A stretch of 64,000 bases of DNA from Oligoflexia bacterium (lineage in GTDB: Bacteria > Bdellovibrionota > UBA1018): assembly GCA_023701205.1 (NCBI GenBank), contig JAMPXJ010000011.1, positions 1 to 64,000 on the forward strand. Direction: 5' to 3'. Numbering within the stretch: the stretch's first letter is position 1; each line of letters opens with the position of its first letter. The position numbers and the translations under genes are program-made. The notes beneath the pieces are model-generated. The model did no database searches. It was not told where the DNA came from and saw only the letters and a list, made by a program, of their open reading frames with translations. This document shows positions 32,273 to 40,789 of this stretch, piece by piece.

Positions 32273-35200
32273 CGGAAGCTCCCGTTCGAGCGATCCAGCT
32301 CCACCGGCATGATCCCGGTTTTCCCGGCATAGAGCTGGAAGAGGCCGTTGGCAGTCTCGAAATCCTTGGCCGGATCGCCGGAGGTATTGGAAATGAACTC
32401 GAGATCCCCGTCCTCGTCCCCGGTTCGGAAGCCGTTGAAGCGGACGGACATGCTGTAATTGGAGCTGCCCACGTAATCGAGCAGCGTCGAGAGCTGGACA
32501 TTCGCTTCGAGCAGGGCCAGCGCCTCGGTCATCCAGCGGGTCTGGCTGCGCCGGTCCTCGGGATCGTAACGCCGCCGGAGCTTCATGAGGTCCATCATCC
32601 AGGGCGTGAGGCACTCATAAGAGTTGCCGTGGAACCAGAAGGCCCCCGGTGCGTTGGGATTCTCGGGGTTGCGCGCCGCGAGCTCCGCGCGGCAGGTCTC
32701 GGCGTAGAAGCGTTCCCCGTGCGCCTGATCCCCGCGCCCGATCAGCTTCATCATCTCGCGGAAAAAGACGGGATCGGTCTTGTCCCAGGCGTTGCCCTTC
32801 GCGCCCCGACGGGTGAGCGCCGCGAAAAGGCGCGGGAAGAGGCCGCGATACTTGGGCTGCGCGACCTCGGCGGCGCCCGGCAGCAGCAGCAGGTCGCGCA
32901 CGCGCTCGAGCCCGCCTTGAAGAAGCGAGATGTTCTGGGTGATGCGATAGTAATCGAGCGACTGCGTGGTCGCGAAAAATTCGGGTTCCGCCAGCCGGTA
33001 GCCCTGCAGGCCCTGGCGCGCGAACTGGGCGTTGATGCCGTCGACAAGCTCGAGCAGCTCGGGGTGCTTGAGGTGCCAGCCGCCCCAGACGTGCTGGACG
33101 ATCCCGACGGAAGGATAGCGGTCGCCCTGTGCGGTCAGGTCGGCCTCGGTGTTGACGATGCGCCAGTAGGCCTTGCCGAAGGGGAGGTTCGCCGGGTTCG
33201 GGTTGTTGACGCGCGCCACGAGGCCGGGCTTCTTGAAGAGAGCCTCGAACAGGTCGAAGACGCTGCCGAGCAGGTCGCGCCCGATGAGCTGGCCCTTCTT
33301 GTAGGTGTAGAGCGTGACCTCTTCGTCATTCGGATCGAGTTCGGGATAATCGGGGTTGGCCGGGTAGCGCAGCGCGAGCTCGTGGGATTCGGAGAAGCCG
33401 TTCATCCGCTCGGTGAGGAGCTTGATGCTCGTCGAGCGCGTGTCGAGCGCGTGCTCGAGCTCGAAGCGGCGGTCGGCGAAACTGGACTCGAACAGCGAGC
33501 TGTCGTTTTTCCGGAAGAGGAGCCGCAGCGCCGCATGCAGGTCATCGCGCCGCTTGCGCAGCTTCTCCGGAGGCGTGGCGCCATCTCCGAGCGAGGCGAT
33601 CGCGTCGTTGTACTCGATCACGTAGGCATCGGTCACGACGTTCGAGCGCGTCCTCTCGGCGCGGGCCTTGAGGATGTTCAGGAAGAAGTTGGCGTCGAGC
33701 TGCGCGCCCACGGAGCGGTTGTCCATGCCGCGGACGTAGACCTGCAGGCCCGTGCCGGTCCGTGCGAACACGGTCTGGCGCAGGCCCACGAGGCCGGCGT
33801 CCACGCCGACCGATACGGTGGTGAGGAAGCCGAGCGGGTCGAAGCCCGCGAGCACGTTCAGCGGCGAGACGTTCTGGAGGTACGCGTCCACGCCGAGCGA
33901 GTCGGTGATGGTGAAGATCTCGCCGTCCTTGAGGCCGCCCAGGAACTCGTCGAGCGGATGAGGGCCTTCGGCCGGAGCGTCCTTCTCGAGGATCCGGCCG
34001 AGGTCCTTCATGAATTTCGGGACGAAGAGGTTGCTCCATTTCACCTTCGTGCCTTCCTCGAGCGAGGCGAGGGGGCGGACATGCGTGTAGCTGCGGAGGA
34101 GGCTGACGTTTCCGCCGGCCGAGGGAAGATAGCCGGAGTAGCCGTCGAGCGCGCGGAAGTAGCCCACGGAGCCGCCGAGCGTCAGGTCGTCGACGAGCTG
34201 GATGGGGGCGGTGCTGCCGAAGTACGTGCCCGTCGTGACGTGCCGGCTCGCGCTGAGCGTGGCGCTTCCGATCGGCCCGCCCCAGCTTTCGACCTTCTGG
34301 TAGAGCGGCTCGCGCGGATTGCGGCGGATGTGGTCCTGGATGCGTTTGAGAACCTGCTCCTGGCGCTTCTCGGCGAGATCGGAAGGGTCCTGCACGGCGA
34401 GCTTCTCGTTGATGCGGGCCAGCAGGTCCTTGAGCACGCTGGTGATCGCCTCGATGCCGATGTAGCGCTGCAGGTCTCCCTGATCGAAGGGGCGCTTGCG
34501 GTCGCCGTGGGCGAAGCGCTGCGGATAGCCCGGCACGCGTTCCTGCGTGATGATGCCCTGGCGAATGAGGCCTGAAGGGGAATCATAGCGCAAAGGGAGC
34601 TTCTCGAGGTCCGTCTCCGGACGCACGTCGAAGAGCTCGAGCAGGTTGAAGATGCGGTAAACCAGCTTGCGCGCGACGAGCTCGGCGATCTCCTCGGGCA
34701 GCCGCGCCTCTTCGACGATCCGCCGGAGCTGCGCGCGGCTCAGGCGCGCGAGCTTGCGGACCATCCAGCGCGCGTCCTCGTAGGTCGCCGCCGAGAGCGA
34801 GCGCGCGGACGCGTGAGTGAGCACGACCTGGTCGTTGATGATGCCGGTCCGCACCTTGGGCGAGAAACGGTTGATGCTTTCGTCGATATCGACGAGCACG
34901 AGGGGGATCAGCAGCGCGCGGTAGGCACGGTAGCGCGAGAGCTGCCGGATCATGGGAAGGGTCCGCGAGGTGGCGGGCGGCAGGAAGGCCCAATGAGCAT
35001 CGAAGTACTCGGCGAGCGCGGGTTCCAGCGTGGCGTTGCCGAAGGTCAAGGTGAGTCGTTCGGGGTCCCTGGCCGTGAGCCAGCCGTTTTTCTCCAGGTC
35101 GACGCCCACGTCCTCCTGGGCGGCGCGGGCGAAGTTCTCGAGCTCTTCCTTCGATGTGAACGAGACGGTGAGGCGCGAGTAAAAGCGCGGGGACGGAACG

Positions 35201-35682
35201 TAGTAGCCCAGGGTTCTCATCAGGGCCGTGCGCAGGAGCATCGAGTGCGTGTTGCGGCTCAGGCCGAGCCGATAGGCGATCCCGGGCGATTCCGCGTTTC
35301 GGACCCGCGCCATGGAGGTGAAGACGTTCGAGGCTTCCGCGCGGACGAAGAGCACGGTCCCGCCGTCCTTCGGATACGCGAAGCGGGAATTTTCCTCGGA
35401 CGTCACGCCCGGAGAGTAGCTACGGTTCTGCCAGAGCTTGCTCGGGACCGGGTCGAGCCGGCTCAGGTCAGTGCCGGCGAGCGCGGCCGAGATCGCCTGG
35501 CCGGGGTCGATGGGCTTGCCGTCGGGAGTCAGCAGGTCGGAAGGGGGCTGACGGAGGACGTGAATGGGCATTCCGACGCTGGCTTTGTCCAGTGAGCCGT
35601 CGGCGTGGGCGTGGGGTACTCCGGGCATCAGGGCTGAAGCCGAAACTGCTAAGACGTAAATTGCCAAGCGGCACGACATCAT
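32269..35682 (-). CDS. Giant secreted protein of unknown function
   Basis: A 1137-residue protein with a signal peptide (1-26, cut after AHA). No transmembrane helix or known enzymatic motif is evident. The chain mixes long amphipathic helices (about 225-400 and 690-780) with strand-rich parts (about 440-640, GGPIGSATLSASRHVTTGTYFG and TTVSVGVDAGLVGLRQTVFARTGTG). The strand-rich parts could be a beta-barrel or a large beta-sandwich. It begins the ATGA-coupled two-gene operon with the subtilase. GAGGA lies eight bases before the ATG. No family is recognised; an envelope or secreted complex with the protease is the context-based guess. Confidence 0.85.
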   Translation of the reverse strand: MMSCRLAIYVLAVSASALMPGVPHAHADGSLDKASVGMPIHVLRQPPSDLLTPDGKPIDPGQAISAALAGTDLSRLDPVPSKLWQNRSYSPGVTSEENSRFAYPKDGGTVLFVRAEASNVFTSMARVRNAESPGIAYRLGLSRNTHSMLLRTALMRTLGYYVPSPRFYSRLTVSFTSKEELENFARAAQEDVGVDLEKNGWLTARDPERLTLTFGNATLEPALAEYFDAHWAFLPPATSRTLPMIRQLSRYRAYRALLIPLVLVDIDESINRFSPKVRTGIINDQVVLTHASARSLSAATYEDARWMVRKLARLSRAQLRRIVEEARLPEEIAELVARKLVYRIFNLLELFDVRPETDLEKLPLRYDSPSGLIRQGIITQERVPGYPQRFAHGDRKRPFDQGDLQRYIGIEAITSVLKDLLARINEKLAVQDPSDLAEKRQEQVLKRIQDHIRRNPREPLYQKVESWGGPIGSATLSASRHVTTGTYFGSTAPIQLVDDLTLGGSVGYFRALDGYSGYLPSAGGNVSLLRSYTHVRPLASLEEGTKVKWSNLFVPKFMKDLGRILEKDAPAEGPHPLDEFLGGLKDGEIFTITDSLGVDAYLQNVSPLNVLAGFDPLGFLTTVSVGVDAGLVGLRQTVFARTGTGLQVYVRGMDNRSVGAQLDANFFLNILKARAERTRSNVVTDAYVIEYNDAIASLGDGATPPEKLRKRRDDLHAALRLLFRKNDSSLFESSFADRRFELEHALDTRSTSIKLLTERMNGFSESHELALRYPANPDYPELDPNDEEVTLYTYKKGQLIGRDLLGSVFDLFEALFKKPGLVARVNNPNPANLPFGKAYWRIVNTEADLTAQGDRYPSVGIVQHVWGGWHLKHPELLELVDGINAQFARQGLQGYRLAEPEFFATTQSLDYYRITQNISLLQGGLERVRDLLLLPGAAEVAQPKYRGLFPRLFAALTRRGAKGNAWDKTDPVFFREMMKLIGRGDQAHGERFYAETCRAELAARNPENPNAPGAFWFHGNSYECLTPWMMDLMKLRRRYDPEDRRSQTRWMTEALALLEANVQLSTLLDYVGSSNYSMSVRFNGFRTGDEDGDLEFISNTSGDPAKDFETANGLFQLYAGKTGIMPVELDRSNGSFR

Positions 35683-35860
35683 TCTGAGTATCCTCGGCGG
35701 AGGGTTTACATGGAATAATGCGTAGTGTCAAATTGAGTTTTAGTAAATAAAAGATGCTATAAAATAAGAAACTTAACAAAACGACGAAGTGCATCATATT
35801 GAGTTATATTCATAGAAATTTAACGAGAAGGAAGTGAGGTTTTGAGGTAAGAAACCGCCC

Positions 35861-36817
35861 ATGAAAAGAAGTGCAAAAGTTCAGCAGCTCTATTTTGGTC
35901 ATGAAATTTCGTATCTGTTCAAGCCGGGCTCGTGGATGGAAGACACCGAGCTACAGGATTTGCGGAGTGCATTTGAGCACGTTAATCGTACGTCCGGGAA
36001 GAACTTCAGGTACGGCATCTTTGATTCCGGGCTGAGTCTGGAGCAGTTCAGAATTTTGCTGAGTCGGATGAACCTGGGCGTGATCCGATACGCCGGTGAG
36101 GCGGTAGGATGTTTCTATAACTTTATCGTGCGTGAAAAACCGACCCCCATATTGCACGCTGGTCTGGTGATGATCGCAAAAAATACCGGCGTGGATCTGC
36201 TCAATGCGCCGTATTTGACCATGGCAACCCTCCAGCGGCAGCGTTTCGGGGATTACTTGTACACGAATATTTCATCGACTCCGGCAATCGTCGGAGGATT
36301 TGGCGAACTGGTTACAGGGGTCTGGCCCAGCCATAAAAGTCGAAATCTGATACGTCCGCCACGCAAATATCGGGAGGTGGTCGAACAGCTGTATCAGGAA
36401 TATATCAGGGCCTTCTTTCCGGAGGATGAAATCGAAATTGATCTCCGTCGCTTCGTTATGCGTTCTCCGTCTACTGAAATGGGTTTCGATACCACGATGA
36501 GAAATCTGGCTCGTCACTCCAACTTGAAGGCAAATCTCTTTTGCGACTTTTGGCTGGATTACTCCAGAGGTGAGGATCTGATTCAAGTGGGTGTTGTGAA
36601 CTATAAGGTGGCGCTAAAGGCTTATGCGTACTTGAGCCTCCAGAAGTCCAAAGAAGTCGGTAAGCGGTTTGCGAGTTTGCTTGGGATGAGTTCACGAGAA
36701 GGCAGGGGTAATTCTCGCAAGGAAAGAAGGTCCGGCTCGGGTACTCGCTATATTGTGCAGAAAGCCTCATTTTCATCCCTGGGGATGGGGGCGCGAATCC
36801 CTGAAATACCTCAGTAA
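35861..36817 (+). CDS. GNAT-like (possible N-acyl amino acid/acyl-signal synthase-like) protein
   Basis: A 318-residue cytosolic protein. GVIRYAGEAVGCFYNFIV and PILHAGLVMIAKNTGVDLLN (about 74-115) look like strands beta-4 and beta-5 and the acyl-CoA-binding turn of a GNAT fold. Flanking helices and the segment LRRFVMRSPSTEMGFDTTMRN complete the core. A Ser/Arg-rich tail (about 275-300) follows. No specific family is recognised and an acyl substrate is inference. The codon use and about 48% G+C differ sharply from the neighbours. It opens a lower-GC cassette with an E1-like enzyme and a sensor kinase. GAGGTAAG lies unusually far (about 10 nt) before the ATG. Confidence 0.7.
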   Translation: MKRSAKVQQLYFGHEISYLFKPGSWMEDTELQDLRSAFEHVNRTSGKNFRYGIFDSGLSLEQFRILLSRMNLGVIRYAGEAVGCFYNFIVREKPTPILHAGLVMIAKNTGVDLLNAPYLTMATLQRQRFGDYLYTNISSTPAIVGGFGELVTGVWPSHKSRNLIRPPRKYREVVEQLYQEYIRAFFPEDEIEIDLRRFVMRSPSTEMGFDTTMRNLARHSNLKANLFCDFWLDYSRGEDLIQVGVVNYKVALKAYAYLSLQKSKEVGKRFASLLGMSSREGRGNSRKERRSGSGTRYIVQKASFSSLGMGARIPEIPQ

Positions 36818-36925
36818 TTGATCTGGCGCACGTTCAAGCAGACCAAGAGTGTCCGAACGACGTGTTTTAAATTCAGGATTTACGAGGGTTTACCAAAATA
36901 GTTGATCTATTAACTCAGGTATGGT

Positions 36926-36953
36926 CCCATTAAGTTATCTATCACCTAATGGG
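36926..36953 (+). promoter_or_regulatory. Leader hairpin that could hide the ribosome site of the E1-like gene
   Basis: CCCATTA (36926-36932) and TAATGGG (36947-36953) form a perfect 7-bp stem with a 14-base loop. The 3' arm includes the only SD-like bases (GGGA) before the ATG at 36962. Alternatively the repeat is a DNA operator, as an AT-rich -10-like GATAAT (36953-36958) abuts it. Confidence 0.45.
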
Positions 36954-36961
36954 ATAATATC

Positions 36962-37798
36962 ATGGATCTCTCCCGTAATTTGGGTCTCATTTCTTCTGAA
37001 CAGCAGGAGCGGTTAAGGAAAGCCAGTATCCTGGTTTGTGGCTGTGGGGGGATGGGTGGCGTCTGCGCGGAGATTCTCGCAAGAATGGGAATCGGACGAA
37101 TTGTCCTGGTGGACCATGATCGATTCGAGCCCAGCAATGTGAATCGTCAGATCCATTGCACCACGGCGAGCTTTGGGAAGCTTAAAGCGAAGGTGATCGC
37201 GAAGGAGCTTCGGCGAATCAATCCTGAGCTGGACTTGACCGCATTCGTTCAGCCGGTCGGCTTGTCTAATGTCAGCGGTTTGCTCTCGGAAGTGGACGTT
37301 GTGGTCAACGCGATGGACCAAATGCTTCCAAGCATTTGTCTTGAGCGGGAGGCGAGACGCCGGAAAATCCCTATCGTAGACGCCTGGATAACTCCATTCG
37401 CGAGTGTTTTTACGATGAGGCATACGGATCCTCACTGGGAGGAGTTTCTGGGCTTTCCGACAAAAAGTAAGCCCGAGACTGAGATCACCGAGGAAGATTG
37501 CCGGCAGGCGTTAAGAAAAGAGGTCGACTTCACTTTCAGTCACTTCGATCCTCTCCGCCATGTGTCGCGCAAAAAAGTCGCACAGGTGCTGGCAGGTCGC
37601 GCTCCCCGGCCGAGTCTGGCTCCAGTCGTCTGGCTATCGGGTGTTCTGATGGCGAACGAAGCGTTCAAGCTGATTCTGGGTATCCCGGAGGTTGGTCCGG
37701 CAGGGATCTTTTACGACCAATACACTCATCGCTTGATGGCGGGAAAATTGCCGAAGGTCAAACGAAAGAAGCGATTCAAACGAGAGGTGCATGGCTGA
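36962..37798 (+). CDS. E1-like (ThiF/MoeB/HesA family) adenylating enzyme
   Basis: A 278-residue protein. The nucleotide-binding GCGGMGG sits at about 25-31, followed by VLVDHDRFEPSNVNRQ (Asp and Arg contacts for ATP). SEVDVVVNAMDQM holds the Mg-binding Asp. It lacks the CxxC zinc pairs of MoeB/ThiF and has no obvious conserved thioester Cys; Cys near 179 (EEDCRQAL) is a candidate. These enzymes adenylate a C-terminal carboxylate of a ubiquitin-like protein or a peptide, or a small molecule such as t6A (TcdA). No ubiquitin-like partner is encoded nearby. Two bases separate its stop from the next ATG, so it is operonic with the kinase. Confidence 0.85.
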   Translation: MDLSRNLGLISSEQQERLRKASILVCGCGGMGGVCAEILARMGIGRIVLVDHDRFEPSNVNRQIHCTTASFGKLKAKVIAKELRRINPELDLTAFVQPVGLSNVSGLLSEVDVVVNAMDQMLPSICLEREARRRKIPIVDAWITPFASVFTMRHTDPHWEEFLGFPTKSKPETEITEEDCRQALRKEVDFTFSHFDPLRHVSRKKVAQVLAGRAPRPSLAPVVWLSGVLMANEAFKLILGIPEVGPAGIFYDQYTHRLMAGKLPKVKRKKRFKREVHG

Positions 37799-37800
37799 AT

Positions 37801-39042
37801 ATGGAGGAATTCCGGGAGGAGAGGCCATCACGCAGGATGGTGATCACTTCAAGTCTTCTGTTCGCGACTGTCGTGCTTTTCATGACGTTCAAGGACATGT
37901 CCTCACTCTATGAAAAGAGCCACGCCTTCTACTACCTGCTTGGTCGCGGAGCGGTCATCGGCACTTTGGTGATTCATGCCGCGCTCGCGTATTTTCATCG
38001 GCTACCGAGTTACTATCCTGCCCACATTTATGCGGTAGCGATTTTCTATTCGGCGCACGGGCAATACTTTCAGCCGAACTACTGGCTGGCCTTCATCGAG
38101 CTTAATGCATTGTTCGTAACTCTATTTCCCGTTCCTCGAAGGCATCTTCCTTTTTTTTATGCGGTCGGTTTCGTGATCTTCGTCGGTGTGTTCTTTCATC
38201 GCGCGGATTTCTTCCTGCAGAATGGCGCCTTCACGCGTCCGCTGGTGGAAGATGTGCTGGTCGGGATTTTCCTGACCCAGGCGATATCCCTGGTGCTCTA
38301 TGACCTGCTTCTGCGTCTCCGTGAGGAAACTTTGAGGCTCAATCAGCGTTTCACGGATCTGGGCCGGAATTTCAGCTTCGTCCTGCATGATCTCAAGGGA
38401 ATGATTTCGAGCCATGTGGTCTATGCAACGATGCTCAGGAGCTCGGGCCGTCTGGAGTCCATGCCTAAGAAGGAGCAGGAGGCGCTGAATTACCTTACGG
38501 AGGACATTCAATCCCTTCAGCATTTTGTAGCGCAAATCAATACGCTCATTCGCTCGGAGCTCACGGATGAGGTTGCCAGGACTCGGGTCAGGCAATCCTT
38601 CGACCTCGTAAAAGTTCTGTTCCGTTCAAAATTGAAGAAGGTGGACTTGACGCTGACGGGCGATATCGAGCTCAACATTCGTCCTTACGTGCTCAATCGG
38701 ATCTTCATCAATGCGCTAACGAACTCGATAGAGGAGTTCAATAGAAACAAGGTGGAGCACGGCATGATCCGGGTCGTTTGCTCAAAGAACAGGTTGTCCA
38801 TCGAGGATAACAGCGGGACCCGCCTCGAAAAGGACTTGTTGGACAGCTTGAACCGTCCTTTCATTTCGCTCACGAGTAAGCCGGAGGGCAGCGGCATGGG
38901 CACATTTATCATCAAGCAGTATGTGCAGCTGTCGGGTGGGAACGTTCGTTTCTTCAACGGCGATGCGGGCGTAAACGTGGAAATCCAATTCGCAAAGAGT
39001 TCTGTGGTAGATCCCGGCGCCATTTCGGGCTTTGCGACGTAA
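37801..39042 (+). CDS. Membrane sensor histidine kinase of the low-GC cassette
   Basis: A 413-residue kinase. Five or six hydrophobic helices in residues 13-175 have hardly any extracytoplasmic loop, a membrane-embedded sensor of the kind used for small hydrophobic or peptide signals. The H box is FSFVLHDLKGMISS (His near 198), not the usual HExxxP. The ATPase domain is compact: N box FINALTNSIEEF, G box GSGMGTFIIKQYV. The G1 box is degenerate (IEDNSGT). It starts two bases after the E1-like stop and ends 15 bp before the receiver-kinase gene, so sensing and the next gene's receiver are probably one pathway. Confidence 0.88.
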   Translation: MEEFREERPSRRMVITSSLLFATVVLFMTFKDMSSLYEKSHAFYYLLGRGAVIGTLVIHAALAYFHRLPSYYPAHIYAVAIFYSAHGQYFQPNYWLAFIELNALFVTLFPVPRRHLPFFYAVGFVIFVGVFFHRADFFLQNGAFTRPLVEDVLVGIFLTQAISLVLYDLLLRLREETLRLNQRFTDLGRNFSFVLHDLKGMISSHVVYATMLRSSGRLESMPKKEQEALNYLTEDIQSLQHFVAQINTLIRSELTDEVARTRVRQSFDLVKVLFRSKLKKVDLTLTGDIELNIRPYVLNRIFINALTNSIEEFNRNKVEHGMIRVVCSKNRLSIEDNSGTRLEKDLLDSLNRPFISLTSKPEGSGMGTFIIKQYVQLSGGNVRFFNGDAGVNVEIQFAKSSVVDPGAISGFAT

Positions 39043-39057
39043 ATCCCAGGGGGAATT

Positions 39058-40158
39058 ATGCTTGTTTGCAGGATATCAAATTCGTCGAGAAGAATTGATT
39101 CCAAGAAACGCGTCCTCGTCGTCGACGACAGCGAGACGATGCTGCGATCGTTGAAAACGCTGATCGGCGAGGACGTCGAGGTAGTCACCGCCTCGTCAGT
39201 CACCGAGGGGCGGCGCATCCTCGAGGGCGGCTGTTTCGACTCCGTGATCACGGACTACGACGTCGGCGACGGCACGGGCTTCGATCTGATCGATTTCCTG
39301 AAGGAGAGCGGGATCGAGATCCCGGTGATCCTGATCACGGCCTATGGCAGCAAGGAGCTCGCGGTGCGCACCGTACAGCGGCATATCTTCGGCTATCTCG
39401 AGAAGCCCTTCGATCCCGAGGAGCTTTGCCGGCTCCTTTCGCAGGCGCTGGTCCAGAAGACGCGGGGCGAGTCCGAGCGGAAGCTGGCGGATTTCGGCTT
39501 GCGCTCGGGCGAGTTCTTCCACGAGATCGCCACCCCGCTGACGCTCGTGGATCTCAAGATCGTGGAGCTTCGCACGCTTCTCGACGGAAAGGCCATCGAG
39601 CCGCGGGTGGAGCAGCTGCTGGATCTGGTCGAAGCCCAGCTGGCCCGCATCAAGAAAATCATGCGGGAGAGCCGCGAGCGTCTCAAGGCGGGCGGGCCGG
39701 CGATCGAGAACGTCTTTCCCGTGAACGTGCTGTTCAGGGCGATAGAAGAGCAGTGCGGGCTCAAGGCGCGCCGGGCGGGCGTCGCGCTGAAGATGGAGGC
39801 CGAAGGCCGGCTCGAGCTGGTCGGCGACCGCGAGCGCCTGCTCCAGGTCTTCGTGAACCTCCTGAATAACGCGATCGATGCGGTGGCCGAGGCCCCCGAC
39901 CGCTGGGTGAGGGTGCGCGCGTCGGGCGGCGGCGAATTCATCGTTTTCCATGTCTGTGACAGCGGCGAAGGCATTCCCACCGAGCTGCAACAGCTGCTTT
40001 TCAATCCGCTCTTCACGACGAAGAAAGAGGGCGGAACGGGCCTCGGGCTCTCGATCGCCAGCCGGATCGTCAAGGAGCACCGGGGCGAGATTTATTACAA
40101 CTCGAGCAGCAGCAACACGGAGTTCGTCGTCAAGTTGCCGGCCGCGCGTAAACCTTGA
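39058..40158 (+). CDS. Receiver-histidine kinase fusion (hybrid two-component protein)
   Basis: A 366-residue cytosolic protein. The receiver domain (about 17-135) has acidic DDSE, phospho-acceptor Asp in ITDYDVGDGTG, Thr in LITAYGS and Lys in YLEKPF. A HisKA-like region FFHEIATPLTLVDLK comes next. The ATPase domain has N box LLNNAIDAVA, G1 CDSGEGIP and G2 GTGLGLSIASRIV. The receiver may be phosphorylated by the upstream membrane kinase. An AGGGGGA SD precedes the ATG. G+C is 43% in 39061-39120, 60% in 39121-39180 and 68% in 39181-39240. The first codons therefore belong in composition to the cassette and the rest to the host genome. Confidence 0.9.
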   Translation: MLVCRISNSSRRIDSKKRVLVVDDSETMLRSLKTLIGEDVEVVTASSVTEGRRILEGGCFDSVITDYDVGDGTGFDLIDFLKESGIEIPVILITAYGSKELAVRTVQRHIFGYLEKPFDPEELCRLLSQALVQKTRGESERKLADFGLRSGEFFHEIATPLTLVDLKIVELRTLLDGKAIEPRVEQLLDLVEAQLARIKKIMRESRERLKAGGPAIENVFPVNVLFRAIEEQCGLKARRAGVALKMEAEGRLELVGDRERLLQVFVNLLNNAIDAVAEAPDRWVRVRASGGGEFIVFHVCDSGEGIPTELQQLLFNPLFTTKKEGGTGLGLSIASRIVKEHRGEIYYNSSSSNTEFVVKLPAARKP

Positions 40159-40184
40159 TTTCGAGCGGGGATCCTATTTAAGAT
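40155..40184 (+). promoter_or_regulatory. Promoter of the DOMON-like gene
   Basis: TTGATT (40155-40160) and TAAGAT (40179-40184) are spaced by 18 bp. The ATG at 40191 follows after six bases, so the mRNA would be leaderless or nearly so. A GAGGG next to the ATG would then be too close to act as an SD. Confidence 0.4.
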
Positions 40185-40190
40185 CGAGGG

Positions 40191-40784
40191 ATGACCCTAT
40201 CAGGCCGCTTGCCGCACGCGCTCCAGCCCTTCGGAGGGGCGCCCGAGGCCGCCGGGCTCGGCTTGAGCGCGGAGCTTTCGTTTTCCGGAGGTGCGGAGAT
40301 CCTTCTTCGGGCCGATTACCGGCTGGAGGGAGGCCTGAGCAGGGTCCGTCTGCCCACGGGCAGAAGCGTCGCGCGCGAGGACGGACTTTGGGAACATACC
40401 TGCTTCGAGGCTTTTCTCGCGGCCGAGGGCGACGAGCGCTACTGGGAACTCAACGCCTCTCCGGCAGGGAGCTGGAATTTCTATCGCTTCGAACGCTACC
40501 GTGAGGGGATGCGTCGCGAGGAGGGCGTCACCGAAGTGTCCGTCGAGCGGGCCGGCGCCGGTCTGTGGCGGGTGCAGCTGCGTCTTGGAATGGTCGCGCC
40601 GCTCGCCACCGCATTGGCTCGGGGTGGGGTTCGAGCGGGGCTGGCGGCGGTGATCGAGCGCGAAGACGGCAAAAAAACCTACTGGGCGCTTGCGCACGCG
40701 GGGCCCAAGGCGGATTTTCACCTCAGGGAGAGCTTCACGCTTTGCCCGCAGGCCGCGGTGCGCGGTTCGAAAGGAAACGGGTAA
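40191..40784 (+). CDS. DOMON-like domain protein
   Basis: A 197-residue protein without signal peptide. LWEHTCFEAFLAAEGDERYWE at about 65-86, then LNASPAGSWNFYRFERYREGM, are the hallmark of the bacterial DOMON-like/MurB-associated family (a cellulose-binding-like beta-sandwich). The start and end (GLSAELSFSGG; YWALAHAGPKADFHLRESF) are also typical. Ligands of the soluble bacterial form are unknown; some DOMON domains bind sugar or haem. It lies 5 bp before the muramidase gene namZ, so a link to cell-wall sugar metabolism is a fair inference. Confidence 0.85.
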   Translation: MTLSGRLPHALQPFGGAPEAAGLGLSAELSFSGGAEILLRADYRLEGGLSRVRLPTGRSVAREDGLWEHTCFEAFLAAEGDERYWELNASPAGSWNFYRFERYREGMRREEGVTEVSVERAGAGLWRVQLRLGMVAPLATALARGGVRAGLAAVIEREDGKKTYWALAHAGPKADFHLRESFTLCPQAAVRGSKGNG

Positions 40785-40789
40785 GCGGA

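Noticed and set aside
29093..34575. Very long open frames on the plus strand (over 1000 and over 600 codons) opposite the subtilase and the giant secreted protein
   Set aside because: They are antisense to well-supported genes, have no SD, signal or motif, and arise from the strong third-position G/C bias of those genes.
37498..37800. A longer start for the membrane kinase, inside the E1-like gene
   Set aside because: The added 100 residues are out-of-frame translation of the E1-like gene; the ATG at 37801, two bases after its stop, is sufficient.
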